A DNA stretch of 64,000 bases from Thalassobacillus devorans (lineage in GTDB: Bacteria; Bacillota; Bacilli; Bacillales; Halobacillaceae). The stretch's first letter is position 1; the number at the start of each line of letters is the position of its first letter. Where the stretch lies: positions 744,001 through 808,000 of the forward strand of contig NZ_FXEH01000006.1 of the NCBI RefSeq assembly GCF_900176565.1, written 5' to 3'. Below the pieces are notes generated by a model. The model ran no database searches and had not been told where the DNA came from. It saw only the letters and a program-made list of their open reading frames with translations. Shown piece by piece: positions 9,320-17,982 of the stretch. The translations under genes and the position numbers were made by a program.

Positions 9320-12052
9320 TTGGATAATCGAACAATCAACATGCCGACAAGACAGAAACAGAAACTGAAGAAATTCGGGTCCATATTAGGTACGATATTC
9401 GGCCTTTTTATCGTCCTGGCTATCGTATTGATGCTAACGCTCAACTGGATCACCGATTACATATGGATGGATTCTCTAGGTTTTAAATCCGTATTTACGA
9501 CAATTTTCACAAGTAAACTATTACTTGGTATCGGTGGGTTCCTGATCTTTTTCCTATTGACGTATGTAACGCTTTCCTGGGTCAGGAAAACGTATATCGT
9601 GTATTTCGATCGGGAACGGCTTCCGTCTATCCTGTTTTCGAAAAAATGGTCGCAACTGATCATGATTGCACTGGCAGCATTTGTGGGGCTTTTGGGCAGC
9701 AGTATCGTTCAGGGAATCGGCTGGGAGTTATGGCTGAAATTCCTGAATCACACATCATTTGGAATTAAAGACCCTCATTTTGATATGGACATTTCTTTTT
9801 ATATGTTTGTCCTGCCATTTATCGATTTTGCGATTAACACACTGCTTGGTTTAGGAGTTTTGCTTCTGCTGGTCCAGGTTGGTTTTTACTCCGTATTTGG
9901 CATGTACCGGGAAAGCCGGATGGCTCAGCTCCATATGGGGATTACGCTTGGTGTCATCGGCATTTTGCTGGCAGGTGTCCATGTACTTGAGCCATATGGC
10001 ACATTGCTCACTAACCAGGTGAATATTTTTCAAAGCAGCGTGGTACACGGGTTAAGTTACACCGATAAAGTGATTAACAACCCGGCTTCTTATGTTTTGG
10101 CAGCAGCGGCTGTCATCGGGGCAATCTGGATGATTGTGATGCTCGTACGCGGGAGACTTCAGGCGATGCTTACTCCGGTGGCAATTTATGTAGCCTTGGT
10201 TATTATCGCTCAGGGTGCATCTGTCATCGTTCAGAATTACGTCGTATCTCCCAATGAATTTTCCAGGGAAAGTCCATATCTAGAACAGAACCTGGAATTT
10301 ACTCGGGCTGCCTATGACTTACACGGAATCGAAGAGCGGGAACATCCAGGCAACCAGTCCCTGGATCAGGAAATGGTAGATAATAATGAACTGACCATCA
10401 ATAATGTGCGAATCAATGATGCCCGTCCGATTCTCGATATTTATAACCAGCTCCAGACATTCCGGACATACTATGAGTTCAATGACATCGACGTCGACCG
10501 TTATAATATCGATGGAGAATATACCCAGGTATTCCTGGGGGCTAGAGAGCTGAATACGGTTGATCTACCTTCACAGGCGAAAACATGGGTGAACGAAAAT
10601 TTACGCTATACGCACGGTTATGGTATTGCGATGAGCGATGTCAATGAAATCACCTCCCAGGGACAGCCGGAGTACCTCTTACGAAACCTTCCGCCTGAAG
10701 GAGCACTGGATATTAGCCGTCCACAAATTTACTTTGGTGAAGAAAATTATAAAAATGTCATCGTAAACAGTGATGTGGATGAGTTTGACTACCCGGCCGG
10801 AGACGAGAACATGTCGACACGCTTTGAAGCAGACAGCGGCATTTCCTTATCAGGCCTGAACCGGCTCATTTTCAGTCTGGACGCCGGTTCGTTCCGAATG
10901 TTTGTCTCTGATCAAATCAATGGAGACAGCCAGATACTGATGACGCGTAATATTATGGACCGTGTGAAACGAATTGCTCCTTTCTTTGAATATGATGAAG
11001 ATCCATACATTTTCGTCCGCGAAGACGGCAGTCTGGCATGGATGATCGACGCTTACCTGACGGCGGAACGTTATCCTTATTCTGAACCGCACAGCGGCGA
11101 TGAGAATTACATCAGGAACTCAGTTAAAGTAATGGTGGATGCCTATAGCGGGGAAGTGGACTATTACGCAGTCGACACGGAAGATCCATTGCTGCAGACG
11201 TATCAAAAGATGTTCCCTGACCTGTTTACAGAGGAAATACCAGCTGATGTAAAATCGCATTTCCGCTATCCGGTTGACTTGTTTAAAATTCAGGCATCCA
11301 TGTATGGGACTTACCATATGACCAACTTGGAAGTTTTCTATAACCGGGAAGACAGATGGGAGTTCCCGACTGAGAAATATTTCAATGAAGACATCGAAAT
11401 GGAACCCTATTATATGACAATGAAGCTTCCAGAATATGAGGAAGAAGAGTTTGTGCTGATGCTGCCATTCACACCAAGAAACAGGCAGAACATGATTGCC
11501 TGGATGGGTGTCCGAAATGATGGGGATAATTACGGAGAAACTTTCGTGTACCAATTCCCGAAACAGCGTAATATTTACGGACCGCAGCAAATCGAAAACA
11601 GAATCAACCAGGACAGCACTATCTCCCAACAGCTGAACTTGTGGTCGCAGGGTGGCTCGGAAGTCATCCGCGGAAATCTGCTCGCCATTCCATTTGAAGA
11701 TACTGTGTTGTACGCAGAACCGATTTATATCGAATCTTCTAATGAAACATCCTTGCCGGAAGTGAAGCAGATTATCCTGGCGTACGGAGATCACATCGTG
11801 ATGGAACCAACTTTCCAGGAGGCACTGGACCGCATGCTTGTACTCATCGACCCGGAAGCAGCCCCTGATGAAGGGGAAGAGGAAGAGTCTCCGGAAGATG
11901 GCAATGTGGAGGATATTCTCGAATCAGAAGAAATTCTTAGAGATCTTTCTACTTTATTTGAAGATTATCAATCCGCCCTTTCCAATGGCAACTGGGAAGA
12001 AGCAGGAGCCATAATGGAAGAGATTGAACAGCGATTGCGTGATGCTGAATAA
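9320..12052 (+). CDS. UPF0182 family large membrane protein
   Basis: 910 residues. The N-terminal third has about seven transmembrane helices (from residue 18 to about 310). The rest is a large, soluble, presumably extracellular domain rich in acidic residues, ending in a Glu-rich linker and a short helical tail. This architecture and length fit the UPF0182 (COG1615) family found in many Firmicutes, Actinobacteria and Cyanobacteria. The start is TTG at 9320 just after AAGGGGGAG; ATG at 9341 is possible but worse placed. Biochemical role is unknown for the family. Confidence 0.85.
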   Translation: MDNRTINMPTRQKQKLKKFGSILGTIFGLFIVLAIVLMLTLNWITDYIWMDSLGFKSVFTTIFTSKLLLGIGGFLIFFLLTYVTLSWVRKTYIVYFDRERLPSILFSKKWSQLIMIALAAFVGLLGSSIVQGIGWELWLKFLNHTSFGIKDPHFDMDISFYMFVLPFIDFAINTLLGLGVLLLLVQVGFYSVFGMYRESRMAQLHMGITLGVIGILLAGVHVLEPYGTLLTNQVNIFQSSVVHGLSYTDKVINNPASYVLAAAAVIGAIWMIVMLVRGRLQAMLTPVAIYVALVIIAQGASVIVQNYVVSPNEFSRESPYLEQNLEFTRAAYDLHGIEEREHPGNQSLDQEMVDNNELTINNVRINDARPILDIYNQLQTFRTYYEFNDIDVDRYNIDGEYTQVFLGARELNTVDLPSQAKTWVNENLRYTHGYGIAMSDVNEITSQGQPEYLLRNLPPEGALDISRPQIYFGEENYKNVIVNSDVDEFDYPAGDENMSTRFEADSGISLSGLNRLIFSLDAGSFRMFVSDQINGDSQILMTRNIMDRVKRIAPFFEYDEDPYIFVREDGSLAWMIDAYLTAERYPYSEPHSGDENYIRNSVKVMVDAYSGEVDYYAVDTEDPLLQTYQKMFPDLFTEEIPADVKSHFRYPVDLFKIQASMYGTYHMTNLEVFYNREDRWEFPTEKYFNEDIEMEPYYMTMKLPEYEEEEFVLMLPFTPRNRQNMIAWMGVRNDGDNYGETFVYQFPKQRNIYGPQQIENRINQDSTISQQLNLWSQGGSEVIRGNLLAIPFEDTVLYAEPIYIESSNETSLPEVKQIILAYGDHIVMEPTFQEALDRMLVLIDPEAAPDEGEEEESPEDGNVEDILESEEILRDLSTLFEDYQSALSNGNWEEAGAIMEEIEQRLRDAE

Positions 12053-12064
12053 AATAAGAAGAGA

Positions 12065-12100
12065 AAACAGCCCGAATGCATCATGTTCGGGCTGTTGATT
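12065..12100 (+). terminator. Weak hairpin terminator after UPF0182 gene
   Basis: AACAGCCCGAA / TTCGGGCTGTT stem with loop TGCATCATG; the T-tract is short, so readthrough into the next small gene is possible. Confidence 0.6.
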
Positions 12101-12135
12101 TATGGACTATTATTAAGTTTATCGGAGGGAGATCC

Positions 12136-12324
12136 ATGTACTTACTAGCAGGAGGCGGGCTGATGATAGGTGATATGCTTGCCCAGGCTCTGTTTTTTGT
12201 TATCCTGCTGCTGATTATTATCGTCCTGGTTCGAATTATTAAAAAATCTACCACCAAGGATAAACGGTTGGAGCGAATCGAGGAAAAACTGGACCGACTG
12301 CTGAAAGAGAAAGACGGAGGTTAA
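12136..12324 (+). CDS. Small single-pass membrane protein with charged helical tail
   Basis: 62 residues starting at ATG 12136, 8 nt after GGAGGGAG. The in-frame ATG at 12076 lies in the preceding hairpin and lacks a ribosome site. One transmembrane helix (about 15-34) is followed by a Lys/Glu-rich amphipathic helix (RLERIEEKLDRLLKEKD). The pattern resembles DUF4083-type Bacillus proteins; function is unknown. Confidence 0.65.
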   Translation: MYLLAGGGLMIGDMLAQALFFVILLLIIIVLVRIIKKSTTKDKRLERIEEKLDRLLKEKDGG

Positions 12325-12390
12325 AGAGGGCAAAAAAAGGGGCTGTCCCATAAGTCTGTAACAGACTAATTGGGGCAGCTTTTTTCGTTT

Positions 12391-12542
12391 ATTGTTGATA
12401 TCGGAAAAGTGGGGCTGGGAAACGATTCCCTTTCCGCGGGGAAGACGACAAGTCTCCTCGGGCTACGCCCTGCGGGGCCTCGTCAGCCTTGCTTCTCCCG
12501 CAGGAGTCTCATCGTTCCCCTGCCTAAATTGCCCATCAACAA
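12391..12542. repeat. Dispersed palindromic repeat, copy 2
   Basis: Imperfect palindrome of about 150 bp. Outer arms ATTGTTGAT / ATCAACAAT, then GGCTGGGAAACGAT opposite ATCGTTCCCC, and a core with TCCGCGGGGAAGAC and CTTCTCCCGCAGGAGTCTC. It belongs to the family also seen at 14736, 24826/26345, 31660, 57727, 61653 and 61966. Confidence 0.7.
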
Positions 12543-12567
12543 TGCAAAAATCTTCTTTTTTACATAC

Positions 12568-12639
12568 AAAAAAATCGCCTCATTCGTTATAATGTAAGCG
12601 ATCAAACCAACAAAAAACGAAAAGCGAGGCGATTTTTTT
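12568..12639 (+). promoter_or_regulatory. Transposase promoter inside a ribosome-site-masking hairpin
   Basis: AAAAAAATCGCCTC (12568-12581) and GAGGCGATTTTTTT (12626-12639) are perfect 14-bp inverted arms. The right arm holds the GAGG ribosome site and touches the transposase ATG. A TATAAT -10 box (12588-12593) sits between the arms with a weak -35 (TACAAA-like, about 17 nt upstream). Transcripts from this promoter would start near 12600 and lack the left arm. Readthrough transcripts would contain both arms and mask the ribosome site. Confidence 0.65.
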
Positions 12640-14307
12640 ATGAGTAACTCTTCAGCTACTTTCATTGATTATAACATGGGGCAATTGGTTCTACCAATGG
12701 ACTTCAGTGATTTAATTCCTGAGGACCATGTGGTCCGGGTCATTCACGCCATGGTGGAACAGGTGAACGATGACATCTTCTTTTCCCAATATCAAGGCGG
12801 CGGCCGGAGCTCCTATCATCCCAAAATGATGACAAAAGTTATCTTATACGCCTACACGCAAAAAATCTACTCCTGCCGTGATATCGCCAAAGCTCTTCGG
12901 GAACATCTGCCGATGATGTGGCTGGCCGGCCAACAGACACCAGATTTCCGAACCATCAACCGATTCCGCTCCGAACGGATGAAAGCCATCATTGAACCTT
13001 TATTCACGGAGTTGATTAAACTTCTAATCGACCAAGAGTACGTATCCATGGACAACTACTTCCTTGATGGAACCAAAATTGAGGCGAATGCCAATAAATA
13101 CACGTTTGTGTGGAAAAAATCCGCCCAACGTTACGAAGAAAAACTACAGGAAAAATTAAATCAAACGTTCGCGGATATTGAAGATGCCATTGAGATGGAT
13201 GAAAAAATACTCAATGATGAGGGGTCTCCTGCCAAGCGAGTAACTTCGGAGCAACTCGAAAAAGTTGTCGAGCAGGTAGAAGCTCAGGTAGAACAGGCAG
13301 AAAAAGCCGTCGAAGAAGAAAATGATAAGGAAAAGAAGAAAGAAAAAAAGGAAGTATTCCGTGCCAAACGACGTATCTATAAAACGTTGAGTCAGGACTA
13401 CCTTCCTCGTTTGAAAAAGTATGAAACCCAGTTGGCCACCTTCGGTGATCGAAATAGTTTTTCCAAGACAGATACCGATGCCACCTTTATGCGAATGAAA
13501 GAAGATCATATGAAGAACGGGCAACTGAAACCTGGTTATAATGTGCAGGCAGGAACAGAAAACCAATTCATTATTGGCTACTCGATCCATCAGCGTCCTA
13601 CGGACACCCGTTGTTTTGAACCGCATATTCAAAAGCTGCAGGCTACAGAGCTTCCTTTCCCCAATACAATTGTCGCTGATGGAGGTTATGGTGGAGAAAC
13701 CAATTACAAATACGCAAAGAAGGAAGGGTTTGATACACTCATTCCCTATAACACGATGCGAAAAGAGCAGTCTCGTTCGTTCAAGAAAGACCCAAGCCAG
13801 GTTATGAACTGGGAGTACAAGGAAGAAGGGGATTATTACATTTGTCCGAATGGACGAAAGGTCCCTTTTCAATTCCATTCTCACCGTACCGATCGGTACG
13901 GATACACGCGAGCCTTCAAGGTCTATGAATGCGAAGCGTGTACCGGGTGCCCTATAAAAGAAAAATGCACGAAAGCAAAAGGAAACCGGCGTGTTTACTA
14001 TAACCCGGCATATGAACAACTGAAGAGGGAAGCAAGGGAAAGCCTTTGGTGTGACGAAGGAGCACAAATCTACGCCAGACGAAAAGTGGAGGTGGAAAGT
14101 GTGTTCGGTCATATCAAAGGCAATCGGTCGTTCCGGAGATTTTTTCTCCGGGGTCTCGATAAAGTAAATATAGAGTTTGGGCTGGTCGCCATTGCCCACA
14201 ACTTCCTGAAACAGGCGGAGTTGATCCGGCTGTTTCGGGGAGGAAATAAGCTCACAATGAAAAAACCACGAAGAAAAATCAATTTCTTCGTGGTTTTTTT
14301 CATTTAA
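12640..14307 (+). CDS. IS1182-family transposase
   Basis: 555 residues. The N-terminal DUF772-type DNA-binding region (about 20-130, PEDHVVRVIHAMVEQ, TPDFRTINRFR) is followed by a DDE catalytic domain. Visible are FLDGTKIEANA (first Asp), a charged coiled-coil insertion around 200-260, IVADGGYGGE (second Asp) and the C-terminal RRKVEVESVFGHIKGNR (Glu). A CECACTGCPIKEKC cysteine cluster lies between them, as in the family. No frame damage is seen, so it may be active. The last 13 codons run through a terminator-like hairpin. Confidence 0.9.
   Translation: MSNSSATFIDYNMGQLVLPMDFSDLIPEDHVVRVIHAMVEQVNDDIFFSQYQGGGRSSYHPKMMTKVILYAYTQKIYSCRDIAKALREHLPMMWLAGQQTPDFRTINRFRSERMKAIIEPLFTELIKLLIDQEYVSMDNYFLDGTKIEANANKYTFVWKKSAQRYEEKLQEKLNQTFADIEDAIEMDEKILNDEGSPAKRVTSEQLEKVVEQVEAQVEQAEKAVEEENDKEKKKEKKEVFRAKRRIYKTLSQDYLPRLKKYETQLATFGDRNSFSKTDTDATFMRMKEDHMKNGQLKPGYNVQAGTENQFIIGYSIHQRPTDTRCFEPHIQKLQATELPFPNTIVADGGYGGETNYKYAKKEGFDTLIPYNTMRKEQSRSFKKDPSQVMNWEYKEEGDYYICPNGRKVPFQFHSHRTDRYGYTRAFKVYECEACTGCPIKEKCTKAKGNRRVYYNPAYEQLKREARESLWCDEGAQIYARRKVEVESVFGHIKGNRSFRRFFLRGLDKVNIEFGLVAIAHNFLKQAELIRLFRGGNKLTMKKPRRKINFFVVFFI
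14260..14300 (+). terminator. Terminator-like hairpin inside the transposase 3' end
   Basis: AAAAAACCACGAAGAAA, loop AATCAA, TTTCTTCGTGGTTTTTTT. The T-run ends before the TAA stop at 14305-14307, so a transcript ending here would lack a stop codon. Confidence 0.7.
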
Positions 14308-14335
14308 AAGAGGACTTTTGGGACAGCCCCTTACT

Positions 14336-14652
14336 ATAAACAACTTAGGTGACCCAACCATATCAGAATCATCCAGGATTCTGCAGTTTGAGAGTTTTAC
14401 AGAAGGATAATTCTTTGGTGAATTCGTTTCCTTCTACCTCTGGGTTAAGTCCAATTTTAAAACTTTTTTACGTAAAGCTCAGTAAAGCCTCTTGCTCTGT
14501 CTGCCGCCAATGTTCCAGCAGACCTGACTGCCCGGAACAAATTTCAGGGCTTGTATCATACCATGCACAGGAAGTGCGATCCCTATTTTGAACCGGCGTC
14601 TCTGTTCGTGTGGAAACGAACTCGTAATGGTTGAGCCACCTAAGTTGTTTAT
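14336..14652. mobile_element. Candidate MITE (317 bp) with 26-bp terminal inverted repeats
   Basis: ATAAACAACTTAGGTGACCC... at 14336-14361 and its complement at 14627-14652 match at 24 of 26 positions. The interior has no supported gene on either strand. It starts 3 bp after the IS1182 right end. A short non-autonomous element or the gutted ends of an IS would both fit; I do not recognise the parent. Confidence 0.55.
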
Positions 14653-14864
14653 TTATCTTCTTTACACTTTTATTATACCACCATTTTCACATAAGGAAAC
14701 CACAAGTTGTGAACTTTTTGTTAACGCTTACATGCGTTGTTTCCGTTACGATAGTAACGGCTTGGAGGGCCGGGAAATTACTCGCTTTCCATGGGCGTAC
14801 GGTGAGCTTCCTAAAGTAATCTATTATAATGAATATGATAGGATAATAGAAAGGAGGAATCGCC
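14653..14864. repeat. Dispersed palindromic repeat, truncated copy 3, and ykuI upstream region
   Basis: About 80 bp (14736-14816, GTTTCCGTTACGATAGTAAC through GGTGAGCTTCC) are nearly identical to the left half of the copy at 61653. The right half is missing; the sequence passes directly into the promoter region and ribosome site (AAAGGAGG) of the YkuI-like gene. Confidence 0.65.
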
Positions 14865-16079
14865 ATGGATCCGTTAGATATTCTCGGTGATTTAAGTAAA
14901 ACAAAACCTGCCTACCAGCCGGTGATCAGTGCAATCAGGCATAGTGTCATCGGGTATGAGCTGTTAGGCCGATGCTACGATGGGGAGAAATGGATCAGTC
15001 TTGGCAATTTCTTTCGCGATCCGGATGTCCCGGATGAGTTCAAAATAGAAGTAGATCAACACTTGCTGGAACAGGCCATCACGGACTTTTTGGAATCCAA
15101 TCGAAAAGGGCTGTTGTTCATCAATCGTAATGCCCGGCAATTAATGCTGCATGACGGCGAAGATCTGCTGACGACGCTGCAGTTGTTTGAGGAAAAAGGG
15201 TTTTCGATGAGCCGGGTTGTCATTGAAGTGACTGAGCATGATTTTGAAGAGGATTTCGAAGCGCTGAGTCATTTGCTCCGCTATTATAAAACCTATGGTA
15301 TTCAGATAGCCGTCGATCATATCGGCGCGAAAAGTTCCAATATCGACCGAATCCGCCAGCTTGAACCCCACTTATTAAAAATTGATACCAATATCATACG
15401 AAGGCCGAACGCTGACAGTTTTCAGGATATCGTTTACTCATTATCCATGTTGGCACGTCGTATAGGTGCTGCATTACTGTTTGAAAATATTGAGGATGAT
15501 TTTCAGCTTCATTTTGCCTGGAAGCATGGGGGAAGGTTTTATCAGGGGAATTACCTGGCAGAACCAGGGTTTGATTTTTTAGCCCCGAATGCAGTGAGTG
15601 TCGGCATCGGCGAGAAAGTGGCCAAGTATATTTCGAGGGAAAAAGCTTTGATTGAGCAACGGCTTTCCTTGCTGCTGGCATGGGAACAAAAAGTGAAACG
15701 GCTGCTTCCAAAATGGGAAGGTACAAAAAAAGTGGATGCTTTTATCGAAAAGGTAACAGAGCAATTTGATCATGAAAGCTTTCGTATGTTCGTATGTAAC
15801 AACGATGGCCAGCAGGTGTCTGCAAACTTTAGGAAAAGAAATGCTGATTGGAGGGTGGAACCCGAGAAAAAAGGTTCCAACTGGGCGTTTCGTCCGTATT
15901 TTTTGGAAAATGTCATGTTGATGAAAACCTGGAACAAAGGAATTTTGTCCGAGCTTTATTCGGATATTGAAACAAAGGAAACCATCCGTACTTTCAGTTT
16001 TCCGCTGACCGACCAGCATTTTCTATTCATTGACATGAAGTATTCCTATATATATGAACATGAATGTCTGCTAATCTAA
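14865..16079 (+). CDS. ykuI: EAL-domain c-di-GMP receptor, YkuI-like
   Basis: 404 residues matching B. subtilis YkuI: an EAL domain (about 15-250) and a C-terminal PAS-like domain (about 260-400). EAL signature parts present are YELLGR (the EAL Glu and Arg), FINRN (Asn), VIEVTE (Glu), LLKID (Lys/Asp), LFENIE (Glu) and YQGNYLAEP. The usual DDFG loop reads DHIG, so one metal-binding Asp is replaced by His. YkuI is known to bind c-di-GMP without measured phosphodiesterase activity; this protein is probably a receptor too. Start ATG after AAAGGAGGAATCGCC. Confidence 0.8.
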   Translation: MDPLDILGDLSKTKPAYQPVISAIRHSVIGYELLGRCYDGEKWISLGNFFRDPDVPDEFKIEVDQHLLEQAITDFLESNRKGLLFINRNARQLMLHDGEDLLTTLQLFEEKGFSMSRVVIEVTEHDFEEDFEALSHLLRYYKTYGIQIAVDHIGAKSSNIDRIRQLEPHLLKIDTNIIRRPNADSFQDIVYSLSMLARRIGAALLFENIEDDFQLHFAWKHGGRFYQGNYLAEPGFDFLAPNAVSVGIGEKVAKYISREKALIEQRLSLLLAWEQKVKRLLPKWEGTKKVDAFIEKVTEQFDHESFRMFVCNNDGQQVSANFRKRNADWRVEPEKKGSNWAFRPYFLENVMLMKTWNKGILSELYSDIETKETIRTFSFPLTDQHFLFIDMKYSYIYEHECLLI

Positions 16080-16244
16080 TACACTGCGCAAGAAGATCAG
16101 GATAGCACGGCTAATTCTGTCCAGCCCAAGCTGAATTTATCATTTTTTTCAAAAAACAGTGAAAATATTCCATTCTTATGATATGATATTCCTCAACTTT
16201 CATATCAGGCAGAGAAATAATTATATCAGGGATGGTGGTCAGAG

Positions 16245-16805
16245 ATGCAGCCGATTTTAATTGATTTTCCGTCAGCGTTCGAAACAGAGCGGCTTCAAAT
16301 CCGCATGCCGCTTCCAGGCGATGGTGATGTTGTGCATGAGGCGCTGGAAGCTTCCCATGAAGATTTGAAACGATGGATGCCTTTCGCTCAACGGCGGCAA
16401 TCGTTGGAAGAAACGGAGTCAAACGTAAGAGAAGCACATGCCAGGTTTTTGACGAGAGAAGATTTGCGGTTACATATTTTTGAAAAAGAATCTGGGAAAT
16501 TCATCGGTTCTTCCGGCTTGCATCGAATGAATTGGGAGATTCCTAAATTTGAAATCGGCTACTGGCTGGACAGCCGCTACTCCGGAAAAGGCTATATGTC
16601 CGAGGCAGTGGAAGGGATTACTACGTTTGCATTTGAAGAATTGAAGGCAAGACGGGTGGAAATCCGTTGTGATGCCGCTAACAAGGCAAGCAGGAGGATC
16701 CCTGAGCGACTTGGATTTGAGCTGGAAGGTATTTTACGCCACGATGACCTCTCCGTGGCTGGTGATGAACTGCGTGATACATGTATTTATGCAAAAGTCC
16801 GTTAA
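16245..16805 (+). CDS. GNAT N-acetyltransferase (RimJ/RimL type)
   Basis: 186 residues of the acetyltransferase_3 family. Features are FETERLQIRMPLPGD at the start, the acceptor-side strands, FEIGYWLDSRYSGKGYMSEAVEGI (acetyl-CoA pyrophosphate loop near 110) and ARRVEIRCDAANKASRRIPERLGFELEG near 140-165. RimJ/RimL-like enzymes acetylate protein N-termini or small amines; the substrate here is unknown. ATG follows GGTGGTCAGAG. Monocistronic with a hairpin downstream. Confidence 0.82.
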   Translation: MQPILIDFPSAFETERLQIRMPLPGDGDVVHEALEASHEDLKRWMPFAQRRQSLEETESNVREAHARFLTREDLRLHIFEKESGKFIGSSGLHRMNWEIPKFEIGYWLDSRYSGKGYMSEAVEGITTFAFEELKARRVEIRCDAANKASRRIPERLGFELEGILRHDDLSVAGDELRDTCIYAKVR

Positions 16806-16860
16806 TAGAGAATATTTTTTCTATGTTCCGCTAAGTTTTTCAGTTTAATAGGCACATGCC

Positions 16861-16898
16861 GCCCCTTTGCTACATAAAATTGTGGCAAGGGGGTTTTT
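16861..16898 (+). terminator. Terminator after GNAT gene
   Basis: CCCCTTTGC / GCAAGGGG stem with a 14-nt loop and a T5 tail. Confidence 0.65.
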
Positions 16899-16994
16899 CG
16901 TTTAGGAATATTTTATTACTTTAGTTAAAAATGTTTCCCTAGGTGAAAATAACAGTTAGAATGACCTTAGGATGTTTGAAAGGAGCGAGAAGAT

Positions 16995-17804
16995 TTGGGT
17001 TCAGATTTATTGTTAGCATTTGGTTTAACTTTAATGGCCGGTCTGGCCACAGGCATCGGTAGCATGCTGGCATTCTTCACGAGATCCACCAATACCCAGT
17101 TCCTGTCTTTTGCACTTGGTTTTTCGGCTGGTGTGATGATTTATGTATCCATGGTGGAAATATTCTTCAAAGCTAAAGATTCTTTGGTAGGAGCCATGGG
17201 GATAGAGGCCGGAAACTGGGTGACGGTCGCTTCTTTCTTCGGCGGAATGCTGTTCATTGCCTTGATTGATCGGTTCATCCCTAAAAAGGCAAACCCCCAT
17301 GAAGTGAAAAAAGTAGAGGATATGAAGAAGCCACAGCAAGGTAACGGCGATCCGGCGCTTTTAAAAATGGGAACGTTCGCCGCTCTCGCAATTGCCATTC
17401 ATAATTTTCCGGAAGGGATCGCTACCTTCACCTCAGCCTTGCAGGACCCGAGCCTAGGTATAGCGATTGCTGTTGCGATTGCGATTCATAATATTCCTGA
17501 AGGCATCGCGGTCTCGGTTCCGATTTATTTTGCAACCGGCGATAAGAAAAAAGCGTTCAAACTGTCATTTTTATCTGGTTTATCGGAGCCGGTCGGCGCA
17601 TTAGCCGCTTACCTGATTTTGATGCCTTTCTTGAATGAAGTGATGTTCGGTGTCATCTTCGCTGGTGTAGCAGGGATTATGGTATTCATCTCCCTTGATG
17701 AACTACTGCCGGCCGCGAAAAGATATGATGAAGCTCATCTTTCCATTTATGGTGTAGTCAGCGGAATGATGATCATGGCACTAAGTCTGCTGTTATTCAT
17801 CTGA
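16995..17804 (+). CDS. zupT: ZIP-family divalent metal transporter ZupT
   Basis: 269 residues with eight predicted helices. Metal-binding motifs HNFPEGIATF (helix IV, about 134) and HNIPEGIAVS (helix V, about 165) are diagnostic of ZupT, a zinc (also Fe, Mn) importer. The usual loop after helix III is short and charged (KKANPHEVKKVED). Start TTG at 16995 after GAAAGGAGCGAGAAGA. Single gene followed by a terminator. No Zur box was recognised upstream. Confidence 0.88.
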   Translation: MGSDLLLAFGLTLMAGLATGIGSMLAFFTRSTNTQFLSFALGFSAGVMIYVSMVEIFFKAKDSLVGAMGIEAGNWVTVASFFGGMLFIALIDRFIPKKANPHEVKKVEDMKKPQQGNGDPALLKMGTFAALAIAIHNFPEGIATFTSALQDPSLGIAIAVAIAIHNIPEGIAVSVPIYFATGDKKKAFKLSFLSGLSEPVGALAAYLILMPFLNEVMFGVIFAGVAGIMVFISLDELLPAAKRYDEAHLSIYGVVSGMMIMALSLLLFI

Positions 17805-17810
17805 GTAAAA

Positions 17811-17846
17811 GAGGAGGCACATCCAATAAAAGGGTGTGTCTTTTTT
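17811..17846 (+). terminator. Terminator after zupT
   Basis: AGGCACATCC / GGGTGTGTCT stem with G-U pairs and a T6 tail. Confidence 0.7.
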
Positions 17847-17982
17847 GTTGCTATAAAATTGGTGAAGTTAAAACACACCTATTCGGGGAGATTTGAACGG
17901 AAACCGGCGTGCAGGCTTTTTTCTGAAGGAGTGGACATACCTGCCTGATCCGCTTCATATAATGCGGTAGGGGTGGGATGCG

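Larger units (their letters stand above)
12337..14332 (+). mobile_element. IS1182-type insertion sequence
   Basis: Terminal inverted repeats AAGGGGCTGTCCCATAAGTC (12337-12356) and its complement (14313-14332) match at 19 of 20 positions and bracket one transposase gene. No target duplication is evident. A sequence close to the left end also occurs at 57666-57712 without a transposase, so the left boundary is less sure than the right one. If the boundary is right, the element carries a copy of the dispersed palindromic repeat (12391-12542) in its left non-coding arm. Confidence 0.65.

Noticed and set aside
11120-11794. 224-codon minus-strand frame inside the UPF0182 gene
   Set aside because: Shadow frame; the plus-strand protein is conserved throughout.
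13156-14361. 401-codon open frame on the minus strand across the transposase
   Set aside because: It is the antisense shadow of the IS1182 transposase; composition (Phe/Cys rich, no domain) and lack of a ribosome site argue against it.
14349-14591. 80-codon frame inside the candidate MITE
   Set aside because: No ribosome site, no recognisable domain, and it runs through the inverted-repeat element.
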